Of a stretch of 64,000 nt of DNA, positions 33,878 to 47,567 are shown piece after piece (positions within the stretch are counted from its first letter, which is position 1; the number at the start of each line of letters is the position of its first letter). The stretch is from the NCBI RefSeq assembly GCF_022024235.1, contig NZ_CP091799.1:2235001-2299000 (forward strand), read 5' to 3'. Source of the stretch: Segatella baroniae B14. GTDB lineage: Bacteria > Bacteroidota > Bacteroidia > Bacteroidales > Bacteroidaceae. The translations under genes and the position numbers were made by a program. Below the pieces are notes generated by a model. That model worked only from the letters and a program-made list of their open reading frames with translations, was not told where the DNA came from and made no database searches.

Positions 33878-36800
33878 ATGATGAAGAAGCAACTGAATAT
33901 ATTTTTAGCTTTGTTGTTCTGGGCCTTTACTGTTCAGGCAGCTCAAGTAGAAATCTATGATTTACAGGTGGAGCATCTAACTAATCCATTGGGTATAGAT
34001 GTCGTGAAACCTCATTTTTCGTGGAAAATAAAATCAGATAAGAAGCAAGTTAAACAGACTGAATATCAAATTCTTGTTGCTTCTTCTGAAGCAAAGTTGA
34101 ATAATAATGAGGGTGATCTCTGGAACAGTTCATCTGTGCAGAGCGCCCAACAATTAGCGATTGCTTATCAGGGTAAAGCTCTGGTAAGCAATCAGTTGGT
34201 TTATTGGAAGGCACGTGTTGCTACTAATAAGGGAAAATCAGGGTGGAGCCCTGTTCAGAAGTTTAGCATCGGTTTGCTTACTGAGTCAAAGTGGGGTGGC
34301 CGATGGATAGGCTTGGAGGAACTTCAACCAGGAGAGTGCCGTGGTATTCATCCTCGTCTTGCTGTTCGCTATCTTCGTAAAGAATTTGCAGCCAAAAACG
34401 AAGTGAAGCGTGCCTTTGCTTATGTAGCAGGTTTTGGTCTTTACAAATTCTATGTTAATGGTCAGCAAGTTGGTGGAAATGAAGCACTAACTCCTTCTCC
34501 AACAGATTATCGCAAAACGATTCTCTATAAGACTTATGATATCACTTCTCTTCTTCAGCAGAAAAATGCTATAGCAATCTCATTGGCTGCTGGACGTGTA
34601 TTCCCTATGCGTCAGGAAAAATATTATAAGGCTCCTGTTTTCGGATTGCCAAAATGCCGTATTAACATTCTTGTAGAGTATGCTAATGGCAAGACAGAAC
34701 GATGGAATACGGATACAGACTGGAAGCTCTCAGCCAATGGTCCTATTCGTAATACTAATGAGTATGATGGTGAGGAATATGATGCCCGTATGCAGTTAAC
34801 TGGATGGAATCAGGTTGGTTTTGATGATAGCAAATGGCGTAAGGCTGATCGTACTTCAATTCCTGATGGTACTCTTAAATCACATATGCTTCCTACAATG
34901 ACCGAAGAAATTTATGGTCAGCCGATATCTGTAAAGAAGCATAAGAATAACTATATCCTCGATTTTGGTCAAAACTTGGCAGGATGGGTTGGACTTAAAG
35001 TTCGTGGTGTCAAGGGTGATACTATTCGTGTGAAATATGCAGAGAAACTTAATGCGGATGGTTCGCTTTATCGTGATAACCTTCGCAATGCCTATTCTGA
35101 GGATATCTATGTCTGCAATGGGCAGGAAAAGGGTATGATTTGGCGTCCAACTTTTGTATATCATGGCTTCCGCTATGTTGAAGTTTCTGGTGTAAAAAAT
35201 GCGAAGAAGGAGGATTTCTTAGCTTATATGGTTGGCGATAAGATGACTACAATTGGCACTTTTGAAACTTCTGATACCTTGTTGAATCAAATTATGAAGA
35301 ATGCCTGGTGGGGTGTGAAAGATAATTATAAAGGTATGCCTGTAGATTGTCCACAACGTAATGAGCGTCAGCCATGGTTGGGTGACCGTACTGTAGGTAG
35401 TTTGGGCGAAAGTTTCCTCTTTGACAATGAACGCCTCTACACCAAGTGGATGCGCGATATTTGTGAGTCTCAGCGTTCAGACGGTGTCATACCAGATGTT
35501 GCTCCTGCTTTTTGGAATTATTATACCGACGATATGACGTGGCCTGCTGCTTTGCCGTTTGGTTGTGATATGCTTTATCGACAGTATGGTAATAAGCAAC
35601 CGATCATAGAGTCTTATCCGTATATGAAGAAATGGATGCTTCATATGCTTGATGAAAATACACAGGATGGTATTATTACCAAAGATAAATATGGTGATTG
35701 GTGTGTACCACCTGAAAAATTGGAATTGATTCACAGTCAGGATCCTAAACGTGTAACCGATGGTTCACTCATCGCTACAGCTTATGGTGTTCGTGTGATG
35801 CAGTTGTTGGAACAATTTGCTCAATTACAGAATCTTTCCGAAGATGCAGCTTACTGGAAAAAACAGTATACTCAAATGACTGAAGCTTTTAATAAAAAAT
35901 ACCTGACTGTAAAGAAAGGCACTTCTGTTCGTCCTGGTCATGTGCTTTATCCAGATAGTACTTATTATGGTAATAATACAGCAACAGCTAATCTATTGCC
36001 ACTTGCTTTTGGTATAGTTCCTGATAGTGTAAAGAGTGATATCGTAAAGCAGATAGTAGACAATATTATCACTCCAGGAAAAGGTCATGTTACTTGTGGT
36101 GTTATCGGTATAAGTTGGTTGCTCAGAGGACTCTCTGATCATGGCTTTGCTGATGTTGCTTGGATGTTGGCTACCAATGCTACTTATCCATCTTGGGGAT
36201 ATATGGTTAAAAATGGAGCTACTACTATTTGGGAATTGTGGAATGGCGATAAAGCTGATCCTGCAATGAATTCTGGTAATCATGTTATGCTTTTGGGCGA
36301 TTTGCTAACTTGGTGCTATCAGTATGTAGGTGGTATCCAACAGCAGAAGAATAGTATCGCTTATAAGCATCTGTTGCTAAAACCAAGTTTTGAAATACCG
36401 AATTGCTTCCATGCTAATACCTCTTATGTTACCCCATATGGTAAGGTGGTTAGTAATTGGAAAAAAGATGGTAAGAAAGTTCATTGGGAAGTTGAGGTGC
36501 CTGTCAATACAGATGCAGAACTTGTATTCCCAGATGGAAGCAGAAAGACCGTTGAAAGTGGTCGATATATTTATGATGTGATAATGCCTGTCAAGGATGA
36601 GGCTTTCATGGAAGATCAGTTCCTCTATGAGTATACGTCTTTCCCTCAGGCTCATGCCTCTACTATAACCGAGTTGAAAAATGGTGACCTGCTTGCAGCT
36701 TACTTTGGTGGAACAAAAGAGAAAAATCCTGATGTATGTATTTGGGTAAGCAGAAAACCAAAGGGTGCTGATAAGTGGGAGGCTCCAATGATGATTGCAG

Positions 36801-37633
36801 ATGGTACAGATGATTATCTACATCGTCCACTCAATAGTACAGACAAAGCTCGTAAAGCTTGTTGGAATCCTGTTCTCTTTACTATGCCTGATGGAGAGAT
36901 ATGGTGCTTCTTTAAGATAGCAGAGGAAATCTCTGACTGGCAGGGATGGGTTGTTAAATCTAAGGATGGTGGTAAAACCTGGAGCAAACGTGAAATGTTA
37001 CCAAAGGGTTTTATCGGTCCTGTAAAGAATAAGCCTGTATTGATAGGTGATCGTTTGCTATGTCCTTCAAGTACAGAGGGTGACTGGTGGAAATTCCATG
37101 TTGAAATCTATAATATTAAAACCAAGGAATGGAAATATGTTGGTCCGATAGAAGCAGAGGATGCTGTGTTAACCGATGACCAAAAGGTACATCCTATTAA
37201 GTGTATCCAACCAAGTATTCTTCAGCTTAAGGATGGTCGATTGATGGTCTTGATGCGTAGTCATAATGCTAAACTTGCGAAATCATACAGTTCAGACAAT
37301 GGTGAAACTTGGAGCAAAGTAGAACTCTCTGAGGTTGAGAATAATCAAAGTGGTACAGATGCTGTTACTTTGAAAGATGGTCGTCATGTACTTATTTATA
37401 ATAATTTCGAAACCTTGATGGGTACCAAGAAAGGTCCTCGTACTCCATTGAGTATTGCTGTCAGCGAAGATGGCGAACATTGGCATCATTCTCTTACACT
37501 TGAGGATAGTCCTGTTAGCCAATATTCTTATCCAGCTATTATCCAGGGTAAGGATGGTAATCTTCACTGTGTATATACTTGGCGTAGAGAGCGTATTGCA
37601 TACAAAAAAATTAATTTAAAACTATTGAAATAA
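33878..37633 (+). CDS. GH78 alpha-L-rhamnosidase fused to a sialidase-like BNR propeller
   Basis: 1251 residues with a signal peptide. Residues up to about 905 form a complete GH78: N-terminal Fn3/jelly-roll domains (FYVNGQQVGG), the motif VDCPQRNERQPWLGD, the catalytic-region TTIWELWNGD and a C-terminal beta-sandwich. From about 908 (AFMEDQFLYEY) to the end lies a second domain of the BNR_2 sialidase-like type: HASTITELKNGDLLAAYFGG, Asp boxes SKDGGKTWS and SSDNGETWS, a degenerate SEDGEHWH, and TWRRERIAY. The canonical FRIP arginine is not evident. RG-II side chain C is rhamnose linked to Kdo, so a rhamnosidase joined to a possible ketosidase fits that chain; this is inference. Confidence 0.82.
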   Translation: MMKKQLNIFLALLFWAFTVQAAQVEIYDLQVEHLTNPLGIDVVKPHFSWKIKSDKKQVKQTEYQILVASSEAKLNNNEGDLWNSSSVQSAQQLAIAYQGKALVSNQLVYWKARVATNKGKSGWSPVQKFSIGLLTESKWGGRWIGLEELQPGECRGIHPRLAVRYLRKEFAAKNEVKRAFAYVAGFGLYKFYVNGQQVGGNEALTPSPTDYRKTILYKTYDITSLLQQKNAIAISLAAGRVFPMRQEKYYKAPVFGLPKCRINILVEYANGKTERWNTDTDWKLSANGPIRNTNEYDGEEYDARMQLTGWNQVGFDDSKWRKADRTSIPDGTLKSHMLPTMTEEIYGQPISVKKHKNNYILDFGQNLAGWVGLKVRGVKGDTIRVKYAEKLNADGSLYRDNLRNAYSEDIYVCNGQEKGMIWRPTFVYHGFRYVEVSGVKNAKKEDFLAYMVGDKMTTIGTFETSDTLLNQIMKNAWWGVKDNYKGMPVDCPQRNERQPWLGDRTVGSLGESFLFDNERLYTKWMRDICESQRSDGVIPDVAPAFWNYYTDDMTWPAALPFGCDMLYRQYGNKQPIIESYPYMKKWMLHMLDENTQDGIITKDKYGDWCVPPEKLELIHSQDPKRVTDGSLIATAYGVRVMQLLEQFAQLQNLSEDAAYWKKQYTQMTEAFNKKYLTVKKGTSVRPGHVLYPDSTYYGNNTATANLLPLAFGIVPDSVKSDIVKQIVDNIITPGKGHVTCGVIGISWLLRGLSDHGFADVAWMLATNATYPSWGYMVKNGATTIWELWNGDKADPAMNSGNHVMLLGDLLTWCYQYVGGIQQQKNSIAYKHLLLKPSFEIPNCFHANTSYVTPYGKVVSNWKKDGKKVHWEVEVPVNTDAELVFPDGSRKTVESGRYIYDVIMPVKDEAFMEDQFLYEYTSFPQAHASTITELKNGDLLAAYFGGTKEKNPDVCIWVSRKPKGADKWEAPMMIADGTDDYLHRPLNSTDKARKACWNPVLFTMPDGEIWCFFKIAEEISDWQGWVVKSKDGGKTWSKREMLPKGFIGPVKNKPVLIGDRLLCPSSTEGDWWKFHVEIYNIKTKEWKYVGPIEAEDAVLTDDQKVHPIKCIQPSILQLKDGRLMVLMRSHNAKLAKSYSSDNGETWSKVELSEVENNQSGTDAVTLKDGRHVLIYNNFETLMGTKKGPRTPLSIAVSEDGEHWHHSLTLEDSPVSQYSYPAIIQGKDGNLHCVYTWRRERIAYKKINLKLLK

Positions 37634-37636
37634 GAC

Positions 37637-40309
37637 ATGATAATATTAAGGTATATAGCTTCGGTTGTTCTTTTGGGTGTAAGCTCACTCACTTGGGCAC
37701 AGACCGTAGGTATTACGATGAGTAAAAAAGCAGGTAATCGTGAACAATTTGCTGCGCAATATTTGCAAAAGAAATTATCGGCTTTAGGCTATCAATCTGT
37801 GGTTGGCAAGAAGGGTGATTATCGTATCGATTTGTCTCTAGCCAAAGATACCGCAGGTTTGAAGAAAGAAGGTTTTACGATATTAACCAAAGGTAAACGT
37901 ATCTTGGTAATAGGTAATGATGGTACTGGTGTAATCTATGCTTGTAATGAGATTGCAGATTATGTACGGCAACATAAAAATTTGAATTTACCTCGTGAAA
38001 TCAAAGATGCACCAGAGATGGTTCTTCGAGGCTCATGCGTGGGCATTCAGAAACCTTATCTTCTTCCAGGTCGTGCGGTATATGAATATCCGTATACCCC
38101 AGAACTTTTCCCTTGGTTCTATGATAAGGCTCAGTGGATCAAGTATCTGGATATGCTTGTAGATAATCGTATGAATTCACTTTATCTTTGGAATGGTCAT
38201 CCGTTTGCTTCTTTGGTAAAGCTTAAAGATTATCCATTTGCTGTAGAGGTGGACGATGCAACCTTCAAGAAAAATGAAGAAATGTTTTCTTTTCTTACTC
38301 ATGAAGCTGATAAGCGTGGTATCTTTGTTATCCAGATGTTTTATAATATTCTTTTGAGTAAACCTTTTGCAGAACATTATGGTTTGAAGACACAAGATCG
38401 TCACCGTCCGATTACTCCTCTCATTAGCGATTATACCCGTAAGAGTATTGCAGCCTTTATCGAGAAGTATCCGAATGTAGGTTTATTAGCTTGTCTGGGT
38501 GAAGCTATGGATACTTATGAGGATGATGTGGAATGGTTTACCAAAACGATTATCCCAGGAGTAAAAGATGGTTTAAAAGCTTTGGGACGTACTGATGAGC
38601 CACCTTTGCTTCTTCGTGCCCACGATACAGATTGTAAGATGGTGATGGATGCTGCATTGCCTCTCTATCGCAATCTTTATACAATGCATAAGTATAATGG
38701 AGAATCTCTTACTACTTATGAACCACGTGGTCCATGGGCTAAAATTCACACAGACTTGGCTTCTTTGGGTTCTACACATATTGAGAATGTTCATGTATTG
38801 GCCAACCTGGAACCTTTCCGTTGGTCTTCACCTGATTTTGTCCAGAAAGCTACTCAAGCTATGCATAATGTTCATCATGCTAATGCTCTTCATATTTATC
38901 CACAGGCTTCATATTGGGACTGGCCTTATAGTGCAGATAAACTAGCAGATGGTAAGCGTGAAAATCAGCTTGACCGAGATTGGATGTGGTATCAGACATG
39001 GGGTCGTTATGCTTGGAACTGTCATCGTAATCGTCAGGATGAAATCGTTTATTGGGATGGTATTCTCGATACCAAATATGGAGCTAATACAGGTGATGGT
39101 ATCCGTAAGGCTTATGAGGAAAGTGGAGAAATTGCTCCAAAACTCTTACGTCGTTTTGGTATTACAGAGGGTAACCGTCAAACCTTACTCTTGGGTATGA
39201 AGATGGCACAGCTTGTCAATCCTTATAAATATACGATCTATCCAGGCTTTTATGAAAGTTGTGGGCCTGAAGGTGAAAAACTCATAGAATATGTTGAGAA
39301 GGAATGGAAGCATGAAGCTCATAACGGTGAGTTGCCATTGGATATCATAGAGCAAGCAATGGCTCATGGGGATAAGGCTGTTGCAGCAATAGATGCTGTT
39401 GCCGGCCAAGTTACCTCTGACAAAGATGAGTTTAAGCGTATCCAGAATGATATGTTGTGCTATCAGGCCTTTGCTTATGCTTTTGGTTGGAAGGTAAAGG
39501 CTGCTCAGCATGTACTCAACTATAAGTGGGGTAAAGATATTAAGGAACTGGATGCGGCTTTGCCTTTGATGGAAAAGAGTTTGGATTACTATCGTCGATT
39601 GGTAAATTTGACAAAAGATAGTTATCTTTATGCTAACAGTATGCAGACTTCCATGCGTAGAATTCCTATCGGAGGTGATGATGGCAAATACAAGCATTGG
39701 GAGGAGATGTTACCAGTCTATGAAAAAGAAATCGTAGATTTCAAGAAGAATATCGCTATGCTTAAAGCTAAGGAGGCTGGTACCTATACTGAAAAAGAAG
39801 AGGTAATAAGAAGTTTGAAACCTGCTAAGGTAACTCTTCCTAAAGATGTTAAGACGGTTACTTTGAAAAAAGGAGTACGTCTTTTCTCTGATTTAGATAG
39901 TGTGGTAACCGACTATGCTCCAGAGTTAGATGGTTTGAAAGCTTATGTCTTCAGTACAAATCAGCAGCGGCAAGAGGCTGTCAAACTTGATTTCACTTGT
40001 GATAAAAATGTAACACTGCTAGTAGGTTACTTCAGAGATGACCAGATTAAATATGCACAAGCTCCAAAACTAGAGATAGATGCTACAGCCAATGAATATG
40101 GACAGGCTGAGCCTGCTTATACATCAGCAATTCGTATTGATGGTATGCCACAGGTAAATGTACATCCATATTCCTTTAAACCAGGTCATCATACTCTATT
40201 ATTACCAAAGGGTATTATTCTGGTATTGGGTTACACTTCAGATAAGATAAAACCTCGTGAAGTAGGTCTGTCTGGAGCTGATAAAGCCATCGACTGGTTA
40301 TTCTATTAA
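37637..40309 (+). CDS. Large TIM-barrel glycosidase, probable GH138 alpha-galacturonidase
   Basis: 890 residues with a signal peptide (about 1-21). An N-terminal alpha/beta domain (about 22-125, similar in style to the GH67/GH20 accessory domain: YLQKKLSALGYQ, ILVIGNDGTGVIYACNEI) precedes a TIM barrel (about 130-480) and C-terminal helical and beta-sandwich regions. Acidic candidates are E289 in ACLGEAMDTYED and E355 in YNGESLTTYEPRGPW. Domain order, size and the RG-II setting fit GH138, the enzyme removing alpha-linked galacturonic acid from the rhamnose of side chain A (BT0997). I am less certain of this family than of its neighbours; an alpha-glucuronidase-like enzyme is the alternative. 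It starts 3 bp after the previous stop, so the two are translationally linked. Confidence 0.55.
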   Translation: MIILRYIASVVLLGVSSLTWAQTVGITMSKKAGNREQFAAQYLQKKLSALGYQSVVGKKGDYRIDLSLAKDTAGLKKEGFTILTKGKRILVIGNDGTGVIYACNEIADYVRQHKNLNLPREIKDAPEMVLRGSCVGIQKPYLLPGRAVYEYPYTPELFPWFYDKAQWIKYLDMLVDNRMNSLYLWNGHPFASLVKLKDYPFAVEVDDATFKKNEEMFSFLTHEADKRGIFVIQMFYNILLSKPFAEHYGLKTQDRHRPITPLISDYTRKSIAAFIEKYPNVGLLACLGEAMDTYEDDVEWFTKTIIPGVKDGLKALGRTDEPPLLLRAHDTDCKMVMDAALPLYRNLYTMHKYNGESLTTYEPRGPWAKIHTDLASLGSTHIENVHVLANLEPFRWSSPDFVQKATQAMHNVHHANALHIYPQASYWDWPYSADKLADGKRENQLDRDWMWYQTWGRYAWNCHRNRQDEIVYWDGILDTKYGANTGDGIRKAYEESGEIAPKLLRRFGITEGNRQTLLLGMKMAQLVNPYKYTIYPGFYESCGPEGEKLIEYVEKEWKHEAHNGELPLDIIEQAMAHGDKAVAAIDAVAGQVTSDKDEFKRIQNDMLCYQAFAYAFGWKVKAAQHVLNYKWGKDIKELDAALPLMEKSLDYYRRLVNLTKDSYLYANSMQTSMRRIPIGGDDGKYKHWEEMLPVYEKEIVDFKKNIAMLKAKEAGTYTEKEEVIRSLKPAKVTLPKDVKTVTLKKGVRLFSDLDSVVTDYAPELDGLKAYVFSTNQQRQEAVKLDFTCDKNVTLLVGYFRDDQIKYAQAPKLEIDATANEYGQAEPAYTSAIRIDGMPQVNVHPYSFKPGHHTLLLPKGIILVLGYTSDKIKPREVGLSGADKAIDWLFY

Positions 40310-40318
40310 AATATAAAG

Positions 40319-40362
40319 GAACGACAAGTCGGTTGATGCGTTCATCAACTCGCTTGTCGTTC
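40319..40362 (+). terminator. Long hairpin between the GH138-like and GH137-GH2 genes
   Basis: A 10-bp stem GAACGACAAG/CTTGTCGTTC and an inner 7-bp stem GTTGATG/CATCAAC are separated by a symmetric TCG/TCG internal loop and closed by CGTT. The tail TCTTTACAT is only slightly U-rich, so it may be a partial terminator or an RNA-processing/stability hairpin inside the operon. Confidence 0.6.
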
Positions 40363-40382
40363 TTTACATATACAAATATAGT

Positions 40383-43300
40383 ATGAAATCTTTTTCAAAA
40401 TCGATTATTTTTCTTCTTTTGTTCCTTCCTGAGGCTCTTCATGCTCAGGTCATGTCTTCTGCGGCAATGGAACGAATCTATCAAGAAGTAAAGTCACCTT
40501 ATAAGTATGGTATGGTGGTGGCCCCTCAGGATACCCATCATCAGATAGACTGTCCTACCGTTTATCAAGAAAATGGCAAATGGTATATGACCTATGTATG
40601 CTATAATGGCAAAAGTGGATTAGATGGTAGAGGGTATGAAACTTGGATGGCAGAAAGTGATGATCTGTTACATTGGAAAACCCTAGGTCGATTGTTGTCT
40701 TATAAGGACAGTGGTTGGGATATGAATCAGCGAGGAGGATTTCCATCACTCATAGATTGGACTTGGGGTGGAAGTTATGAAATGCAGTCTTATCGCGGCA
40801 AGCATTGGATGACGTATATCGGTGGACATGGTACGGGATATGAAGCCGTTCGCGAACCTTTGAATATAGGTATGGCGTGGACAAAATCTTCTATTACTCA
40901 GGCGCATGAATGGAATTCTTCAGATACACCTTTGTTGAGTATTCTCGATAAGGATGTACAGTGGTGGGAGAAGCTGGTTCAGTATAAGAGTACCATCTAT
41001 CTTGATAAACGTAAACAGTTGGGTAAGAAGTTTATCATGTTTTATAATGCAGGTGGAATAAATCCTGCTAATAACATGAAAGCCGAGCGTATCGGAATAG
41101 CTTTGAGTAATGATTTGAAGAAGTGGGAGAGATACGGTGGAAATCCTGTATATTTCCATGAGGCGCCAGGCATTATTACTGGTGATGCTCAAATTGTACG
41201 TATGTCAGATAAAAACATCGACAAAGATCCTTTTTATGTCATGTTTTATTTCTCGGCATATAATCCGGAACGTAAATATGACGCCTATAATACATTCTCT
41301 GTCAGTAAAGATTTAATTCATTGGCAGGATTGGAAAGGTGCAGATTTAGTATATCCAACCAAACCGTATGATAATCTTTTTGCTCATAAGAGTTGTGTCG
41401 TGAAGCATGGTGGAGTGGTATACCACTTTTATTGTGCGGTGAATCGTGAAGGTCAGCGTGGTATAGCTGTGGCTACCAGTGCTCCTATGGGACGCTCGAA
41501 TGTGGATTTCCCAGAACCAGACAAGAAGGGTAAACGTACGTTGGTTAGTTTAGATCAGAATTGGCAGGTTCGCTTCTTGAAGACTTCTGAAGACTCTATT
41601 ACGAAGAAGATGGGTGTGATGCAGTGTAATCTACCAAATAACCTGGATGATTATTATGGCTATCGCCAGCTGAAACATGGAAATCTACATGGTTCTGCTG
41701 TGTATAATAAAGTGTTTACACTAGCAAAACAAGAAGGTAAACAGTATTTTATTCAGTTTGAGGGAGTAGGTACTTATGCTACGGTTACTCTCAACGGCCA
41801 TACTTATAAGAAAGAACTGGTAGGTAGAACGACCTATACTCTTGATGTAACATCATATATCAAGTCTGGTGAAAACCAATTAGAAGTACTCGTAGATCAT
41901 CCTGCATATCAGACCGCATCTCCATGGGTTTGTGGCGGATGTTCTTCAGAGTGGGGCTTTAGTGAAGGTTCGCAGCCATTTGGTATTTACCGTCCTGTTA
42001 CTTTAATCGAGACGGATGAAGTTCGTATAGAACCATTTGGCGTACATATTTGGAACAATGCTGCTTGTGATAGTGTCTTTGTTGATACAGATGTGAAAAA
42101 CTATAGCAGTAAGCCTGTTGATATCGAATTGGTAAATAAACTTAATTTATCGAGTGGTAAGACCTATTTCCGCTTGACAGAGAAAGTACACCTGGAAGCT
42201 GGTGAGACCAAGACTATTCGTCAGCAGACGGCTATCGTGAATCCTCATCTATGGAGCCTTGATGATCCATATCTCTACCGTTTAGCATCAATGATTAAAC
42301 GTGAGGGAGGAACAACGACTGATGAAATCAATACAGAGTTTGGTATCCGTTCTATCTCATGGCCATTGCATCGCAAAGATGGAAGTGCGAATGTCTTCCT
42401 TCTTAATGGGAAAAAAGTCTTTATCAATGGTACCTGTGATTATGAACATCTTTTTGGAGCCAGTCATGCCTTCAGCAAAGAACAGGTGGCGGCCCGTGTT
42501 AAGATGATGCGTCAGGCTGGCTTTAATGCTTTCCGTGAGGCCCATCAGCCACATCATCTTTATTATCAGCAGTTGCTTGATGAACAAGGTATGCTTTTCT
42601 GGAGTCAGTTCTCAGCTCATATCTGGTATGATACTCCTCAATTCCGTGAAGCCTTTAAGTCCAAATTACGTCAGTGGATTAAAGAGCGTCGTAATAGTCC
42701 GAGTGTTATTCTCTGGGGCTTGCAAAATGAAAGTATTTTACCTAAGGAATTTGCAGAGGAATGCAGTGCTATCATTCGTGAAATGGATCCTACTTGTCAA
42801 GATCAGCGTGCTATTACTACTTGTAATGGTGGTGAAGGAACTGATTGGAATGTGATTCAAAATTGGAGTGGTACTTATGGTGGAACTGCTGATCATTACG
42901 ATAAAGAATTAATGCAACCTAATCAGTTGCTTAATGGGGAATATGGTGCATGGCGTACTTTTGGACTTCGTGGTTCGCATAAGTATTCAGAAGATTCTGC
43001 TTTAAAATTGCTGATGCTCAAGAGTCAAAAAGCACTTTCTGTTCGTGATAGTGTATGTGGACATTTTCAGTGGGTATTCGTGAGCCATGAGAATCCTGGA
43101 CGTGTACAGCCTGATGAGGCGTTTCGTATGATAGACAAGGTGGGACCTTTTAATTATAAAGGTTTACTAACCCCTTGGGAACAGCCTACTGAACTTTTCT
43201 ATGCGTATCGTAACTCTTTTACTCCTGCAGAAACGGATACGTTGACTCCAACGGCAGCCGACCGTCATCCGGTTGATTTGAAGGGAAGGCAAGATTATAC

Positions 43301-44228
43301 TTATCTCTATCGTATCAACTGTGGTGGTGATGCTTACACAGATCAGTATGGCCAGTTATGGATGCAAGATGATACCGTTTATTCTTCGTCATGGTCACAG
43401 CAATTTGGTTTAAATCCATTCATGGCCAGTCAAGGACGTATAAATGACGATATTCATGGTACAACAGATGATGCTCTTTTCCAAACCTATCGTTGGGGCC
43501 GTCATCGTCTGAACTATCATTTTGCAGTTCCTGATGGTTTGTACCGTGTGGAGCTTTATATGGCAGAGCCATGGTGGGGGGCACGTTATGGAGCTAAAAT
43601 GGATTGTGAAGGTGAACGCATCTTTGATGTTGCTATTAATGGTAATACTGTACTTCATGATGTTGATTTATGGGCTGAAGCTGGTTATGCAGGAGCTTAC
43701 AAATATACTGTAGAGGTTCGTGTGACGAATGGTCAGTTGGTCATCGATTTTCCGGAGGTGAAAGTAGGTGAAGCTGTAATCAGTGCTCTCGCTATAGCTC
43801 GAAAAGGTAATGTTGAAAACTTTACTCCATTACCTAGTACTTTGTCTTCACATTACTGGGCAAATCTTGATACTGATACGTTGGCTACTTATCCAAAGGA
43901 CAAGTTGCCACAGTCAGCTGATGCTTTCCCTACTGTGAAATATAATCAGATTGCAAAAGCTCAATGGAAAATTACTCCTGGTGTGGCAAAAGAGTATGCT
44001 CTTCGTTTCCGTTATAAAAATGTAACAGGAGCTCCTGTTAAGGCTCGTCTTCGGGTTATCGATAGTAAGCATGTCGTTATGCGTGATGCTGAGATAACGT
44101 TCCCGCCAACTCCAAAGAAGTTTAAGACAGTGAGCACAACGACAGCAACTCAGATTAACGCAGGTGTATATCAAGTTATTCTTTCAAATGCAGGTAAACT
44201 TGATTTTGAAACATTAGAAGTACAATAA
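40383..44228 (+). CDS. Bifunctional GH137-GH2 enzyme with malectin-like C-terminus
   Basis: 1281 residues with a signal peptide (about 1-22). Residues about 25-375 form a propeller with MVVAPQDTHHQIDCPTVYQ and NDLKKWERYG, resembling GH137. Residues about 395-950 are a GH2 enzyme: GTYATVTLNGH jelly roll, acid/base E783 in GLQNESI and nucleophile E853 in LLNGEYGAW. A malectin-like domain follows (YLYRINCGGDAYTDQYG to ALAIARKG), then a beta-sandwich tail. This order matches BT0996, where GH137 removes beta-L-arabinofuranose from RG-II chain B and GH2 removes beta-glucuronic acid from chain A. Both catalytic sets appear complete. Confidence 0.78.
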   Translation: MKSFSKSIIFLLLFLPEALHAQVMSSAAMERIYQEVKSPYKYGMVVAPQDTHHQIDCPTVYQENGKWYMTYVCYNGKSGLDGRGYETWMAESDDLLHWKTLGRLLSYKDSGWDMNQRGGFPSLIDWTWGGSYEMQSYRGKHWMTYIGGHGTGYEAVREPLNIGMAWTKSSITQAHEWNSSDTPLLSILDKDVQWWEKLVQYKSTIYLDKRKQLGKKFIMFYNAGGINPANNMKAERIGIALSNDLKKWERYGGNPVYFHEAPGIITGDAQIVRMSDKNIDKDPFYVMFYFSAYNPERKYDAYNTFSVSKDLIHWQDWKGADLVYPTKPYDNLFAHKSCVVKHGGVVYHFYCAVNREGQRGIAVATSAPMGRSNVDFPEPDKKGKRTLVSLDQNWQVRFLKTSEDSITKKMGVMQCNLPNNLDDYYGYRQLKHGNLHGSAVYNKVFTLAKQEGKQYFIQFEGVGTYATVTLNGHTYKKELVGRTTYTLDVTSYIKSGENQLEVLVDHPAYQTASPWVCGGCSSEWGFSEGSQPFGIYRPVTLIETDEVRIEPFGVHIWNNAACDSVFVDTDVKNYSSKPVDIELVNKLNLSSGKTYFRLTEKVHLEAGETKTIRQQTAIVNPHLWSLDDPYLYRLASMIKREGGTTTDEINTEFGIRSISWPLHRKDGSANVFLLNGKKVFINGTCDYEHLFGASHAFSKEQVAARVKMMRQAGFNAFREAHQPHHLYYQQLLDEQGMLFWSQFSAHIWYDTPQFREAFKSKLRQWIKERRNSPSVILWGLQNESILPKEFAEECSAIIREMDPTCQDQRAITTCNGGEGTDWNVIQNWSGTYGGTADHYDKELMQPNQLLNGEYGAWRTFGLRGSHKYSEDSALKLLMLKSQKALSVRDSVCGHFQWVFVSHENPGRVQPDEAFRMIDKVGPFNYKGLLTPWEQPTELFYAYRNSFTPAETDTLTPTAADRHPVDLKGRQDYTYLYRINCGGDAYTDQYGQLWMQDDTVYSSSWSQQFGLNPFMASQGRINDDIHGTTDDALFQTYRWGRHRLNYHFAVPDGLYRVELYMAEPWWGARYGAKMDCEGERIFDVAINGNTVLHDVDLWAEAGYAGAYKYTVEVRVTNGQLVIDFPEVKVGEAVISALAIARKGNVENFTPLPSTLSSHYWANLDTDTLATYPKDKLPQSADAFPTVKYNQIAKAQWKITPGVAKEYALRFRYKNVTGAPVKARLRVIDSKHVVMRDAEITFPPTPKKFKTVSTTTATQINAGVYQVILSNAGKLDFETLEVQ

Positions 44229-44287
44229 ATGATACTGCTGTTAAATATAATATTTGTGTAGTTTTGATACAGTAAAAACAGTACTGA

Positions 44288-47500
<3,213 letters not shown>

Positions 47501-47539
47501 ACGTAAAAACTCCTATTCTTTAGGGACAAAACCAATAGA

Positions 47540-47567
47540 AATCCGTCTATCAAGTATGAGACGGATT
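47540..47567 (+). promoter_or_regulatory. Terminator-like hairpin overlapping the start codon of the next GH2 gene
   Basis: AATCCGTCT (47540-47548) pairs exactly with AGACGGATT (47559-47567). The 10-nt loop ends in the ATG (47556-47558), and TTTTCTTTTT follows. It could terminate the upstream transcript or mask the start codon. Confidence 0.55.
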
